DNA from: Ailurus styani
Lineage: Eukaryota; Chordata; Mammalia; Carnivora; Ailuridae
Reading direction: 5' to 3'
Assembly: GCA_002007465.1 (NCBI GenBank)
Contig: LNAC01000032.1
Span: forward strand, 4,276,536-4,340,535
Length of the DNA stretch: 64,000 nt
The notes below the pieces were generated by a model. It was not told the DNA's origin. It did no database searches and was given only the letters and a program-made list of their open reading frames with translations. The position numbers were made by a program, and so were the translations under genes. Positions 1-11,579 of the stretch are shown one piece after another. The first letter of the stretch is position 1; every line of letters begins with the position of its first letter.

Positions 1-663
1 TCGGCCTAGCGAGAAAAGGAAAATGGGAAGCTTCAGGCACAATGAAAAGTTGTCAAATAAAGCCATTATCTTTTCAAGTGATCTGTATGATCAGACCCTG
101 GAGAAGCAAAGTCTGCTCCGACATGGATGTTCCCATCTGGCCCAACGGGAATCCCGGAATCAGGTTTCTGTCAGAGTTTTTTTCAGCCTCAAAACAACCA
201 AACTTCAAAGAGTGAATTTTACGTGAATACCAAACAAGTTTTAGAGTCACTGGACACAGGGACCTAAGCTGACATTTACTTGCAGATCCTTCTACTTGGT
301 TCACCAGCTGTAGAGGAAATTCTAGCTTCTATGCCTAGAAATGTTGGCTGCGCAGCCGCAGACAGACTTCAACCCTTGGTTAAACAATAGCCCTCACCTG
401 GCTCTGTGAAGGATGCCGAAATACTCCGGTTTTGTCGCAAGTATTGATTCCTCTGACAGAGAAACCCAAACAGGAGGGATCTCCACTGCGAGAGATACGC
501 CTGCTTTAGAAAACAAAGCTCAGTCGAATAGAAGCACAGGTGAGGAATACCGGTTTCGAGAGCTTGGGAGTTCACGCTTCACCAGCCATAAAACTCAAAC
601 AGCTGTGGATGCCTTTCTCTGGTTGACTTGATCTAGAACATGCTGGAGCATCAGTTTTTTGTT
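1..663. other. intergenic, nothing recognised
   Basis: I see no repeat family, exon or RNA gene in this stretch. The short open frames on both strands overlap each other and resemble no protein I know. Confidence 0.5.
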
Positions 664-869
664 TTTGTTTTTTAAGATTTTATTTATTTATTTGACAGAG
701 AAAGACACAGTGAGAGAGGGAACACAAACAGAGGGAGTAGAGGGAGTAGGAGAGGGAGAAGCAGGCTCCCCACTGAGCAAGGAGCCCAATGCAGGGCTCC
801 ATCCCAGGATCCTGGTGTCATGACCTGAGCCAAAGGCAGACGCTTAACAACTGAGCCACCCAGATGCCC
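664..869 (-). mobile_element. CanSINE (tRNA-Lys SINE), older type
   Basis: Read on the plus strand it starts with a T-rich tail and AAGATTTTATTTATTTATTT, then GACAGAG repeats. It ends with the inverted SINE head (TGAGCCACCCAGATGCCC). The body lacks the AGGCAGAGAGGCAGGCAG block of the younger copies here, so it belongs to an older subfamily. Confidence 0.9.
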
Positions 870-900
870 TGGAGTGTCAGTTCTGTAGAAACTCAGATAC

Positions 901-1119
901 GGGGCGCCTGGGTGGTTAAAGCCTCTGCCTTCGGCTCAGGTCATGATCTCAGGGTCCTGGAATCGAGCCCAGCATCCCAGCATCGGGCTCTCTGCTCAGC
1001 AGGGAGCCTTCTTCCTCCTCTCTCTCTCTGCCTGCCTCTGCCTGCTTGTGATCTCTCTCTCTGTCAAATGAATAAATAAAATCTTTAAAAAAATTATAAA
1101 AAAGAAAAAAAAAGATAAA
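901..1119 (+). mobile_element. CanSINE with a deletion in the head
   Basis: The head GGGGCGCCTGGGTGG runs directly into TTAAAGCCTCTGCC, so about 9-10 bases of the tRNA-like A-box region (CTCAGTGGG) are missing. The body and A-rich tail are otherwise complete. It is flanked by a 14-bp duplication, AGAAACTCAGATAC, at 887-900 and 1120-1133. It landed next to the older minus-strand CanSINE. Confidence 0.93.
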
Positions 1120-1133
1120 AGAAACTCAGATAC

Positions 1134-2029
1134 ATGGAGAGGACAAGCAGTCTCCTGCCTATAAAAGCTGAGTCCACCAGTGTGACAACATTTATAATTT
1201 TCTTCTAAAATTAAAAAATACAGAACAGGAACAACAGTATTATTTACATTGAATAGACCTTACAATGCAGTTGCTTCGATTCTTTGTGGTTCTCTCTTAT
1301 ATTTGTAAACATGAAATCTCTGTATAAACGTGAGTGTGTTATAAAGTGTAACATCCTGATCTCCATACATTGTTTTAAAGTTTCCAAATGGAGTAAATCT
1401 AGTAATCAACAACCCGGGCCTGAACATTTCTATCCACTTAAATTCACAAAGCCGTAGGGTCTGTAATGAAAGCAATAAAAAATGCACAGTACCTTAGGTA
1501 TTCATTCACTTTAGTTTTTTCTTCTATTTGTTTAATAGATTTTGAAATAGAGCAGAGATTGAAACTCCAGGCACATGTCAGGTTTTATTCCTAATCTGCA
1601 CAAGTAAGAAGCAAAACATAATCTGTCTGGCAGCCCTCCCATGGGGATCCTGGTTAATGTTTCCAAGTTTCTCTAGAAACAGTTACCCTCATTTCAGAGC
1701 ACAGTGGCTTTCTAGTTTATACCAGATCCTACCAGTTTTCTTCACAAGCAACAGGTTATCAAAGAGGAAAAATCTTCCCTCCAGCGCTCCAACATGTGCT
1801 TTTCAGAGAGTGAGAGCCAGCTTATCTGATGTATCAGGAAAGAAGTGTTTCCTGGTTATAACAAAACCAGTGTGTCCAAAGGTCTTGGATTTAGAGATAA
1901 ATTAGGTACCTAACAGAGGCTCTTTGCAGGAAAGCTTCTCTTTGAAAATCCATTAGAGAATGATTTTATTAATGATTTGCTCTATGGGCCGCTCTTTTTC
2001 AGAAGGTCATAGAAAAAAATTTTTTTATA
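1134..2029. other. intergenic, nothing recognised
   Basis: AT-rich single-copy-looking sequence. No exon, RNA gene or repeat family could be supported. Confidence 0.4.
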
Positions 2030-2960
2030 TTTCTGAAGTACAGAAAAGTGAATAGAACATAAATGTACAATTAACAGATAATGATAAAACAAGCCCCTAC
2101 ATAACATTTCTCAGATGACACAGACCACTGTGAGACCCCACAAGTTCCCAGTGCGCCCCTTCCCAATCAGAGCAACCACCATCCCCACATTTTATTATGA
2201 TGACTTCTCTGATTTTCTTTTTTTTTTTAAGATTATTTATTTATTTATTTGACAGAGAGAGAGAGAGAGATGTCACAAGCAGGCAGAGAGGCAGACAGAG
2301 AGAGGAGGAAGCAGGCTCCCCGCCAACCAGGGAGCCTGATGTGGGCCTCGATCCCAGGACCCTGAGATCATGACCTGAACCAACGGCAGAGGCTTTAACC
2401 CACTGAGCCACCCAGGCGCCACCGACTTCTCTGATTTTTGCTAGGATTTCACCATGTGTGTGTTCAGGCATCCCTGAAATCATAGATTAGCTTGCCTTAG
2501 TGTAGAACATTATATAAATACAATCACAAGACACGGATTATTTTGAACTTGCTTCTTCTGTACGTTATATTTATACAATCCACATGGTTGCCTATAGCTA
2601 GAATGTAATTTTTCATCACTGCTGTATAGTGTTCCATGGTATGACCACAACACAGCTCCTTTATCCATTCTACAGTTAGTAGACATTTAGGTTGGCTCTA
2701 GCATTGAGCAATCGTGAAGAAAGCAGATTCAAACATTCTCGTACGTATGTTCTGGGGCATGTGTGTATTTGTGTGCCCAGGGCATGAAATTCTCTAGGAG
2801 GGAAACTGATGGAAGGCACAGAAGACATAAATCTTCACCTCTGGCAGATAATCCGTTGTACTAAGTACTTGCACTGACTTGTACCTTAAACCAGCAGTGG
2901 CTGAGAGCACTATATTGTTTTGGTTCTACATTTTTGCCAACAGTGTTTCGTAAGACTGGA
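2030..2960 (-). mobile_element. old L1 3' UTR fragment (L1ME-like)
   Basis: The plus strand reads as the inverse of the 3' UTR of an old L1. Landmarks are CAACCACCATCC near 2173, a 'gctgtatagtgttccatgg' segment near 2622, 'tttatccattctacagttag' near 2661 and 'tttttgccaacagtgttt' near 2930. It is split by the CanSINE at 2217-2423. Confidence 0.65.
2217..2423 (-). mobile_element. young CanSINE inside old L1
   Basis: A complete minus-strand CanSINE with a perfect 15-bp target-site duplication, GACTTCTCTGATTTT, at 2202-2216 and 2424-2438. The intact duplication and GA-rich body point to a recent insertion. Confidence 0.95.
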
Positions 2961-3879
2961 TTTTTCTAAAAGCTTCCACCTTCACTTCTAATGAGACAAG
3001 ATTATAAAGCTTAGTATAGTGTCCTCACTGTACACCCTCTTTGCCCAGGCTACCAGAGCAAGCGACTGTCTTAGTACTCTTGCCCCCACTTCCTTCCAAA
3101 TGACAAGGTGGCCCAACGCTTGGTTTCATTTAATGTGGTTCTAAAGTTCTGCACAGTCTGAGACCTCCTACTGTGCACATACTTCACTTTGTTCATGCCT
3201 CTCATTAGATGTTATTTTCAGAAATCAATATTATCTTTCCCTAATGATCTCATGGGTGTGGAGAATCAAGTTCAAGGAGAAATTCGGAAGCATCATAAAG
3301 GTAGGGCAAGATGCAGGCTACTTGTCAAATGAGCAGGAGCAGAAGCAAGACATGGCCCACCAGTCTTTGTCTGCAAGGTGAATATGATTCAGTTGCTTAA
3401 GGATTATGAAGTTCTAGTCTTCCCCTTTAGGTGAACTAAACAGTAATGCAGCTGCAGGTGAAGGCAGCTACAAATGTGCTTCTGTGGGCTCAGCAAGCTG
3501 CCAGTCTTTTTCACCTTCTCTTAGTAAGGCCCAGCCACACCTGCCACTTACCGTCTGCGACGAAGGGGAAAATGGCATCTTTTCTTCTACTGCTCCAAAG
3601 ACTCCGAGAGTCCACAGAGTCTGACTGTGGTTCTTTAGAAGATTATATATAAAATAATGCTGGTGAGATTCAGAAAACTGCTTGAAAGTTAATGGAGAAC
3701 ATTCATTCTGAAGCTGAAAATGCAAATAGAAAAATGCCTGTATTTAAGTGTTCTGGAGTCAGGAAATTACTACAGTTTAGGGAGCACACACAAATCTCTA
3801 CACAGTGTGTTGACACATTGTTGTATTTCACCCTCCCAACAATCTGAGACCTGAATACTCGTTCCCCTCCCTGTTTTCC
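2961..3879. other. intergenic, nothing recognised
   Basis: No gene or confident repeat. The overlapping short frames around 3446-3725 on both strands look like chance. Confidence 0.4.
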
Positions 3880-4130
3880 CACACCCACTTCCACCTGATC
3901 ACATCTACTCATGGTTAAGGGTTCACCGTCAAAGTCTCTTTGTCCAGGAAGCCTCCCCTGACCTCCCAAGCCCAGGTTGAATATAACTCCCACACATTTC
4001 CATTGCCCCCTGTACTTCCCCATCATGGATCTCCACATACCGTACCGTACTCTCCCTTTGGTCTCTGTTTCTGTGCTTGATTGTAATTTCCAAGGTAATG
4101 GAGACTCTAATTTTTTCATAGTTGTAAGTT
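3880..4130 (+). mobile_element. L2 fragment
   Basis: Resembles the L2 LINE 3' region. It has a segment like 'ggaagcctcccctgacctcc', then short CT-rich text and a 'cttgattgtaatttccaa' end typical of L2. The overlapping minus-strand frame of 138 codons is a by-product of this repeat. Confidence 0.6.
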
Positions 4131-4349
4131 GGCATTATCTCAGTGTATGGGCCATAATGGAGGCCAAAATATAGATACATTGCATAATATTTTCTCTCAA
4201 CTTAGAGAGAAAATAGGAAACTTAGGCAAGACTGGAAGTGCAGCTCAGCCTGAGCTCCCAAGCCTGTCCTCCTTACCAACACAGGACCACGTTCCCCGGC
4301 AAGTGCCTTCTCTGTGGCGGGCTAGGTGCTCTGCTGAGTGTGTTACCCA

Positions 4350-4500
4350 CGGTGTCCCTCTTACCCCATACACTAACTCTGGGAGATAGGTCTCTCCTAC
4401 TGCTCCCCCTTACAGATGAGGAAAATGAGGCTCAAGGAATATAATACATTGCCCAAGTTCTCATAGCCATTAAGTCCAGAGCCAGGAGTTGAACTTCTGA
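4350..4500 (-). mobile_element. MIR fragment
   Basis: The inverted MIR core is visible as 'ttacagatgaggaaaatga' followed by 'cattgcccaag' and 'ccaggagttgaac'. Confidence 0.7.
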
Positions 4501-4754
4501 GGCTGCCTCCTGCCCATCCCCCCACCCCCACCATCCCCTCCAACATCTCTCTCTGGACAACAAACTGGTTGCACAGAGTTTGGCTTTTGCCAAGAAGAAG
4601 GGTGTACATATAGCAGAAAATGTGCTTTGGGATTGTGGCTAGAGTTCTCCAATTCTTCTTTTCATTTACTAAAAACTCTTTTACAAAATACATCAACCAA
4701 AAAATCTCATAGGTGACCAGAGAAGAAATAAGAAATGTGAATAAAACCAATATG

Positions 4755-4975
4755 AGTGGCTCAGATTGGGGCCCCACAGTCAGCCCATCTGTGTTCAAAC
4801 ACAAACCTCCACGGTTATGTAATCTGGGCATGTTCCTAAACCTCCCCAGGTTGTGGTTCCTTGTTTTCCAACGGGGATGACAATGGTATGCCTGTCGTGG
4901 ACTTGTGTGAGGATCGAATGAGGTCATACACATGAAGCCATGAACACAATGCCTGGCACATACATGTGCTCATTA
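4755..4975 (+). mobile_element. MIR fragment
   Basis: Shows the MIR order: a 'gtgttcaaacacaaacc' segment, 'taatctgggcatgttcct', 'gatgacaatgg', then 'acaatgcctggcacatac'. Confidence 0.75.
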
Positions 4976-6004
4976 TATGTGGGCAGATCCCTTAAGGATG
5001 CTTTTGTTGCCAGTAATGGAAAACCTGGATTCAACTGGTTTGAAGAAGAGCAGAAAGTACCATGTCAAACAATAAGACCAAAGTTCAGGTGGCTCCACCA
5101 TCAGTTCAAGGTTAATTCCTTAAGGGCAGTGGCTGTATCCACTCCAGCCTCCACCTTGACCCTTCCCACCCAGCCACTTCCAGAGAGAGCCTCATCCTTG
5201 CCCTGTGCCCCTTAGGTTCTGGACCTAAGTCCAGTGTCTGACTTTACCAGAAGGCGAAAGAGATGCATTCTCTTACACAAACTTCATTAACCCTGTAATA
5301 CTGGCTCAGACAGGTTGCTGAGACAGCCCGAAGTCCCTGTGGATTTATCCTCCTGCTAATGGGGTCCTCCTCCCTCCCATCACCAGAGCAGGCAATAGGA
5401 GACATCCTGTTGTTCTTCCTGCTTCCCCTTCCCATCTCCCACTACCCCCTTCTGAGATCCTTGCATCTGGGAAGTTCGGTCCTCCTTGAAAGCAGCTCCT
5501 GTATATGATGCAAATGGGAATTTCCTGCAAGGCCCTGTTTGAGGTATTTCGAGATGGAGCTGGCTCACCTGTCTCTCAGCCAAGATGTATGAGAGTGGGA
5601 ATTAATGGCACTGCTCCCGGGACTTAAGTCTTTTGAAATAGTTTTCACCCACAAAAAGGAATAATGGTAGAAATGCCAGACACTGACACAAATCAGTAGG
5701 GTGGACATTTTAGCATAGGTAAATTCTTAGCTTTGTCTTGAGAGTTCATCTTTCTCTTGATTGCTTTTCTGTTTTGATTTTTATTCTTATTTCAAAAGCA
5801 AAATCTCAAACCAGAAAAAGGTAAAGATAGTAAAATAGAAATAGGGAAGCATAAAAACATCCATAGTTACTAATAATCCTTACATATAGATGTCAGTGTG
5901 GTTTTTTTTTTTTGTTTTTTTTGTTTTGTTTTGTTTTGTTTGCTATGCACACACTTATTTGCAAACAGAGAACCTTACCCCTATTCCTCAGTTTGGTAAC
6001 TGCT
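4976..6004. other. intergenic with a (TTTTG)n stretch
   Basis: No gene seen. Positions about 5900-5942 are a T-rich TTTTG simple repeat that produces low-complexity reading frames. Confidence 0.5.
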
Positions 6005-6205
6005 CTTCTTATTTACTTAGTTGTTTGTTTGTTTGTTTGTTTGTTTTTGATGCACACAAGTGGGGGAAGGGGTAGAGGGAGAAATCTTCAAGAAGATTCC
6101 CTGCAGGGTGTAGAGGCTGGTGTGGGGCTCAATCCCATGACCCATGAGATCATGACCTGAGTCAAAACCGAGAGTCGGCCACCCAACCGACTGAGCCACC
6201 TGGTA
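6005..6205 (-). mobile_element. degenerate CanSINE
   Basis: A diverged minus-strand copy. It has a TTTG repeat in place of the A-rich tail (6020-6048), 'gggctcaatcccatgaccc', 'gagatcatgacctgagtca' and 'gactgagccacctgg'. Confidence 0.8.
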
Positions 6206-6394
6206 GCTGTTAATGTTAGTAGATACAAGTCCTCAAAATAGATTTGAATGGCTGCAGAGTATAGCATTATATGGATGTATCATAACGTATTTCAGAAAGC
6301 TCCAGCTATGGACAATGTTCTGTCATTACAAACAGCACCTTGGTGCATAGTTAGGCAGATGCATTCTTGGGTTTGTTCTTTAATCCCATGAGAT

Positions 6395-6560
6395 AAATGG
6401 GTACCAGCACCTCCAACTGTGTGACTTTGAATAAGGAATTTCTTTTCTGATACTCTTTTTGCTCATCTTAAAATGGAATTGGAGCCTATCCCTCAGGGTC
6501 ATAGGACTAACAACATCAATGAAGGAATATAAAAAACTATAAAGCATTTTGGAAATGGAG
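6395..6560 (+). mobile_element. MIR fragment
   Basis: MIR-like text ('gtgactttgaataaggaat', 'tgctcatcttaaaatgg'), moderately diverged. Confidence 0.5.
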
Positions 6561-7189
6561 CTGTTTTTATTATTTTGATGATTACTCCTGCATTTATGTT
6601 AGAATATAAAATGAAGATGATGAGTCCTTGAGGACGTCTCTGTGCACTGGTGTTAACTTCAGAAATGGTATGGACGTTGTTCCACTTTATCAGGATGAGG
6701 GAGTTTGCTGTGCTTTGAAGACATCTTACTCCTAGAGTTTCTCCCTGGTCTTTCTAGTGCTTCAGGTCCAAGATATTTCATTTTAGGGGCCCAGGCTATC
6801 TTCACAGACCAGGCTCATGTCTTTTCCTCCAGAACTCTCAGTGTGTGAGCTGCCTAGGGCACCCTTGACTAATATTTAACCTAGCAGTACAAGCCATAAG
6901 TCATTGTCAGGGGCTGGATGGATTGATCTGGAATGTAAAGGTTTATTTATTTACTGGCTCCCTAATGTGCAGGTTATGTTACTGATGATGTTGTCTTGCC
7001 ATGCAGGAAATGTGCACACTCTTTGAGGCTGAGGCTTAAGCTGGGGCCAGAATATTCTGACCCCAGCGAGTGGTGATTTTCCACAGCAGCAAAAAAGCTT
7101 TAAAGATACACTAACAGCAGGAGTTCCCACTTACTGAACCAGAAGCTGAGGCAGAGCAGAGCCTCAAACGTTAGATTTTGTCTTCACTC

Positions 7190-7420
7190 CCCGAGACTTC
7201 ATCCCCACCTCACACACGCATGCGCACACACATCTGTGTGACCTATCCTTCTTTTGAAGGACCATCTCAAGTCCTTCATCCTCCATAAACCCCTGACCTT
7301 TTCCACCCTCTCAGATACCCCAGCCCTCTAAATTCTTTCAGCACTTACGTCTATTCTATGCCATACACATTGCCAGTTCATCGTGAGCTGTCATCTCATG
7401 AATTGTCACATCCATTTCAT
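7190..7420 (+). mobile_element. L2-like fragment
   Basis: CT-rich L2 3' region style text ('ccctctaaattctttcagc', 'acttacgtctattctatg'). Identification is weak. Confidence 0.4.
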
Positions 7421-9030
7421 GGACGTCAGGTTGGTTTCCACAAACATATAAACGCTCTGAGGTGAGGTCCAGACACACTTCTCCCCCTCCCACCCCCCCA
7501 AACCAGAGTAAAGCATAGAGGTAGAACCGCTCAAGCAATTCTTTGATGGGTTGATTCAAACAGAGCTAGCTAGCTCTTGCCTTCTGGCTCAGATTTCCTT
7601 CAGCCAACATGGGTGAAGGGCCCATGGGCTCCAGGTTCCAGAAAAGACACTTCGTGGATGAAGGCAATTCCAACCACTTCGGAGACCCTTGGAGAAACCA
7701 CTGCCATGTGTTCAAAATGGTGACTGTGTACCATGAGCTTCTAAAGAGCAGGAAGACAGAGAACTTTGCTGAGACCCACTTTCTCACCTTACAGTGGGAG
7801 TGCTGGCCCAGAGAAGCTAAATGACACTGCTCAAGGTGACACAGGTAGTTTTCAGGAATTAAAAATTGCAGCCCTTTATGCAAAAAGGTATAATAACTTT
7901 TGTATTTCCCAGTGATGGGCACTACAAAAAATACACTGATCAGTAAAATAGTTACAAATCAAGATTCCCCATCATAGTAATAGACCAGAAGCACTTATCC
8001 TTCAGTTGTGTAGAAAATTCTAATTAATTAGAAGTTCCTCAGGGAATTCTTTTTTCCTATGACAATTCCTTATGGGGTAAAGAATCCATCAAATAAATAA
8101 AAATTCCCTGCTTTCTCTGAGGGGGTCCCAATCATGCTTGATGGAGAAGGAAAATCATTCCTGTTCAGGGCGACAACATCCAGCTCGCAAATCTCACTTT
8201 AATGACCCATTCTCTACCTGCAGCATGCAGCATGTGTTGGAAAACTACATATTCTCAGCCTTGCTGTGGCAGGTCAGTGTCACAGGCCTGGCTCCAAACA
8301 ACCCTGAGCGTCAGGAAGCTCTCTCTGTAAAGGTAATGGCCACACAGGCCAATTTCACAGCAGCACTGAGTTACGAATCATGAAATATTTTTATTTTGCA
8401 AAAGTGTGTTTGAGTTATTCAAAGCCCATCTACCGACCACCTCGTAGGAGCAAAGCACACTGTGAACAGATACTGAGGAAGAAAAATAAGTCATGGGAGC
8501 AGCTCTGAAGAAGACTCTGCTATGGGGGGAGAACACCGGCCATGAAGATACTTGCCTGGCTCACGCAACTCAAAGGCCAAGAGAGAATTCTGGCTTTAAG
8601 TGAGGCTCAAGCTAGTGGCTCAGCCTTGCCTCTCAGAACCTCCATTCTCTGTCTTTCTCTATTTTCCACAGGGTCAAGTTGATCCGCGGTCTCCGAAGTG
8701 CTTATGAGAGCTTCGGAGGACAGCAAGTGGCTGCCACTGCTGCGAGACTGTCACTCTCACACTGTCCCATGCAGGGAAGGGGAAGTCTCTCTTGCCAATA
8801 ACTGGGAGCCCCGCATGGTTTGACTGGCTGGGGTGGGCGGCCCACATCTGACCCATCACTGGAGCAAGGGGAATGCTCTGCTTGGCCTGGGTCTGGGTCT
8901 GAACCACTCACCACTGACTGATTGATCAGCTTAAGGGAGCAGGATCTATCTACGGCGGACTCCACCAGAGCAGTCGTCCTGACAGGGGAAGGAGCTTTTT
9001 CACCTAATTAGCAACAGGCTTCTGTCGTCT
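7421..9030. other. intergenic, little recognised
   Basis: No gene seen. Positions about 7780-7850 resemble an inverted MIR core ('gctcaaggtgacacaggtag'). The 118-codon minus-strand frame at 7566-7922 runs through it and matches no protein I know. Confidence 0.4.
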
Positions 9031-9042
9031 AGATGAGGAAAA

Positions 9043-9050
9043 CCGGAAGT
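9043..9050 (+). promoter_or_regulatory. ETS-type site at edge of GC-rich block
   Basis: CCGGAAGT is the consensus ETS/GABPA core often found in CpG-island promoters. It lies about 740 bp left of the CpG-dense core. An 8-mer alone is weak evidence. Confidence 0.3.
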
Positions 9051-9549
9051 AGGGAAGCAAGCAACAAATGGCCCACCTCCCCTACCCTCCCCCATCTCCG
9101 CCAGTACAAACACATGCCCAAGGGTAACCCCAACCTGAGATCAGCATGAAGCTGCCCCTGACCGGGAGCTATTTGTGGCCCCCCGAAGATGTCGTCCCTG
9201 ACTTCGTGCGAGCTCCCAGCAGGGCCACAGGAGCCACGGGAGGCCATTCAGGGGGACAGGGCTGCCTCAGCTTCCCCGGGGGGGCTCGTGTGGCAGGAAG
9301 AGATGTGTTCAGCTCTCACCGAGGTGCGGGAGGCTAGGAACTACAAAGCAAGCTGTTGTCGGCCCTGAGGGAAGACAGTCGGATTTGGGGGCTATTCCCA
9401 GGGCCAGAATCCCACTGTTCTACGTCCCACAGCACCGACCCCGGCAGCTCCTCCTCCGGCGCACACTCGTAACAGACTCACAACGGGGGCACCGAGGTGT
9501 AGCAGGAAAAGGCGACGTCGTGTTCAGCTCATCTCAGGGAGGAGAGCGG

Positions 9550-9557
9550 TATAAAAA
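9550..9557 (+). promoter_or_regulatory. TATA-like element
   Basis: TATAAAAA preceded by GAGCGG and followed by a purine-rich stretch would place a start site near 9580 on the plus strand. No downstream exon is recognised, so this is only a candidate. Confidence 0.25.
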
Positions 9558-9599
9558 CTGGGAAGAGCTTTGAAATGGACGCCGAAAGGCTCAGCTTCT

Positions 9600-9779
9600 A
9601 GCCAGGCTTATGCCACTAGTTCACGGCAGGCAGTATCAACCCGTGGGCTCGGGAGCCCGAGGCTCTGCCGTCCCTCCCTGTTGGACCCTGGGCCAGTTCC
9701 TTAACCCCTTTGATCCCAAAGATCCTCCTCTTTAAAAAAGAAAGAACGACCCTTAGTGTTGGTACAGAATCCTGCTGCA
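9600..9779 (+). mobile_element. possible MIR fragment
   Basis: 'gaccctgggccagttcctta' followed by 'acccctttgatccc' resembles the MIR core ('accttgggcaagtt acttaac'). Diverged. Confidence 0.4.
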
Positions 9780-10110
9780 TCTTCGTTGGCGCCCACCGGG
9801 CAAGTGAGCCCACGTTTTAGACGGCCGCGAGGAACCCCCCGGCGGAGAGAGGAGAGGAGGTGCTCTCTCCGTGGAGTGGCAAACCCCGGGGGCAGCGATT
9901 GCGGGGAACGGAAGCTCACGCGGCGCGGCGGGGGTGGAGGCAAACCCCAGCCTCTAATTCGCCCGCGCGGGGCCCCGGGCGAGGACAGGACCGGGCAGGC
10001 TGCGGCAGCCGGCTGTGGGCCGACCGGGGGGAGCCAGGGCTGGTGGGCTAAACCGAGGGGCTCGCCTTACTCTTACTGGAAGCTTTCCACGTCACGACGC
10101 GCCACTATTT
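9780..10110. promoter_or_regulatory. orphan CpG island
   Basis: By eye this ~330-bp block holds about 35 CpG dinucleotides and is strongly GC-rich, against a CpG-poor background. It contains GCGCGG-type runs, CCCGGG sites and a CRE-like CACGTCA at 10088-10094. No exon of a known protein begins here. The nearest recognised gene, NPNT, ends about 25 kb to the right and points toward this block. A GTGAGC-type plus-strand donor-like site occurs at about 10529. It could be a promoter of an unannotated non-coding RNA, a distal enhancer or an orphan island. Direction cannot be decided. Confidence 0.5.
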
Positions 10111-10611
10111 CTACTCCAACAGTTTGAAAGTCAGATGCATCGTCTTCTGTGTGGAGTGAAAACTTTTCTCAGGAAAATTTTCAAACGATGACTCGGAAAA
10201 CTGCGCCCAGGCGCTAAGTATTTCCCCTGTAGGAAGTTCTTGCCCTGCCAAGGAGACGACCTGCCCCTTCCTCTTGAAGTCCTGCGTGTGGCCAGGGCTG
10301 GAGAAGCCACTGTTTGGGTGTGATTTCAGGTTCCCCCTCCCAGTGACTTCGAACAAGACATTGAAACACTCCTGGAGCGTCGGTTTTGTTTCCTCATCAG
10401 CAGAAGAGGGTGTGGGCAGCGATCCCTGGCAGGGTGGTCGTGGGGGGTCAGTTGGATGGAATGTCCTTCACTCCCTTCCTGGCACACAGGGTCAGGAGGC
10501 GGGGCTGGATTTGCAGACACTCTGAGAGGTGAGCTCTTTAAATGAGGGTGTTTCAGACAGAATCCTTGCTATCTTTTGGAACTTGTGCTCTGAAATTTAT
10601 GCTATCTTTTA

Positions 10612-10796
10612 TTTTTTTTTTTTTAAAGATTTTATTTATTTATTTGACAGAGAGAGATTACAAGTAGGCAGAGAGAGAGGAGGAAGCAGGCTCCCTGCTG
10701 AGCAGAGAGCCCGATGCGGGCCTCGATCCCAGGACCCTGAGATCATGACCTGAGCCGAAGGCAGAGGCTTTAACCCACTGAGCCACCCAGGCGCCC
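10612..10796 (-). mobile_element. young CanSINE
   Basis: Complete minus-strand copy with the mustelid-type GATTACAAGTAGGCAGAGAG block. It has a perfect 14-bp duplication, TATGCTATCTTTTA, at 10598-10611 and 10797-10810. Confidence 0.95.
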
Positions 10797-10839
10797 TATG
10801 CTATCTTTTAAATAAGAAATTTATTTAGACTGAGAAGTA

Positions 10840-11059
10840 GAGTGTCTGGGTGGCTCAGCAGGTTGGGTGTCTGCCTTCCGCTGGGGTCGTGATGTCCAGG
10901 TCCTGGGCTCTAGTCCCATACTGGGCTCCCTGCACAGCGGCCGATCTGCTTCTCCCTCTCTCTCTGCATCTCTCCCTGCTTCTGTGCTCTCTCTGTAGCT
11001 CTCTATCAAATGAATAAATAACATCTTTAAATAGATAGATAGATAGACAGATAAAGTAA
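10840..11059 (+). mobile_element. CanSINE with (GATA)n tail
   Basis: Plus-strand SINE with a diverged head. The tail has expanded into a short TAGA/GATA repeat (about 11030-11054). The duplication ACTGAGAAGTA is at 10829-10839 and 11060-11070. It lies 30 bp from the preceding SINE in opposite orientation. Confidence 0.9.
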
Positions 11060-11394
11060 ACTGAGAAGTATTTAATGTTGCTGTTGCTTTAAAGGTGTCA
11101 ACTTGTCAAAAAGCCCGGGTATTATTTTGAAACATGGCTGACGGGTTGGTGGTCAACAAGACATACATGCTAATGAAAGCATAGTTTGAGGGACCTATCA
11201 CAGGATTTCTAACAGGAGAGAATCCCAAGGAGTCATTTGAATGCCTTGTCCCCATGCCTCCCCCCACTCCCATTCGATATCCCCTTGATGATGCTCTAAA
11301 GTGGCTTCGTCTATACAGTTGATTAGAACAGTCATGGCTCTAATGAAATAAATAGTAAAGCAGCATGTGGTTTGTTTTTTAAAAATGTGAACTT

Positions 11395-11553
11395 CAGAGA
11401 CCCAGTGCCACTTACTAATTGGTGTGGCTCTAGACCGGTTGTTTAAATTCTCTGGGCCTCAATTTTTTCATCTATAGAACCAGAATAATAATATTTCCTT
11501 AAGGATTCCCGTGAAGGTTGAATAAAACAATGTATCTCAGCAGCTTGGGCCAT
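11395..11553 (+). mobile_element. MIR fragment
   Basis: MIR core order: 'cagtgccacttactaattgg', 'tctctgggcctcaattttt', 'atctatagaac', then 'gtgaaggttgaataaaac'. Its right end is disrupted by the palindrome that follows. Confidence 0.75.
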
Positions 11554-11579
11554 AGTGAGACTCAATATTGAGTCTCACT
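11554..11579. repeat. perfect 26-bp palindrome
   Basis: The left arm AGTGAGACTCAAT is exactly complementary to the right arm ATTGAGTCTCACT, with no spacer. A further direct copy of AGTGAGACTCA follows at about 11586-11596. The left arm continues MIR sequence, so the second arm looks like a templated inverted copy. Confidence 0.95.

Noticed and set aside
3703..4119. 138-codon minus-strand frame
   Set aside because: It runs through an L2 fragment and has no family resemblance.
5890..6160. Hydrophobic Phe/Leu/Val/Cys-rich small frames resembling a membrane peptide
   Set aside because: They are translations of T-rich TTTTG and TTTG simple repeats.
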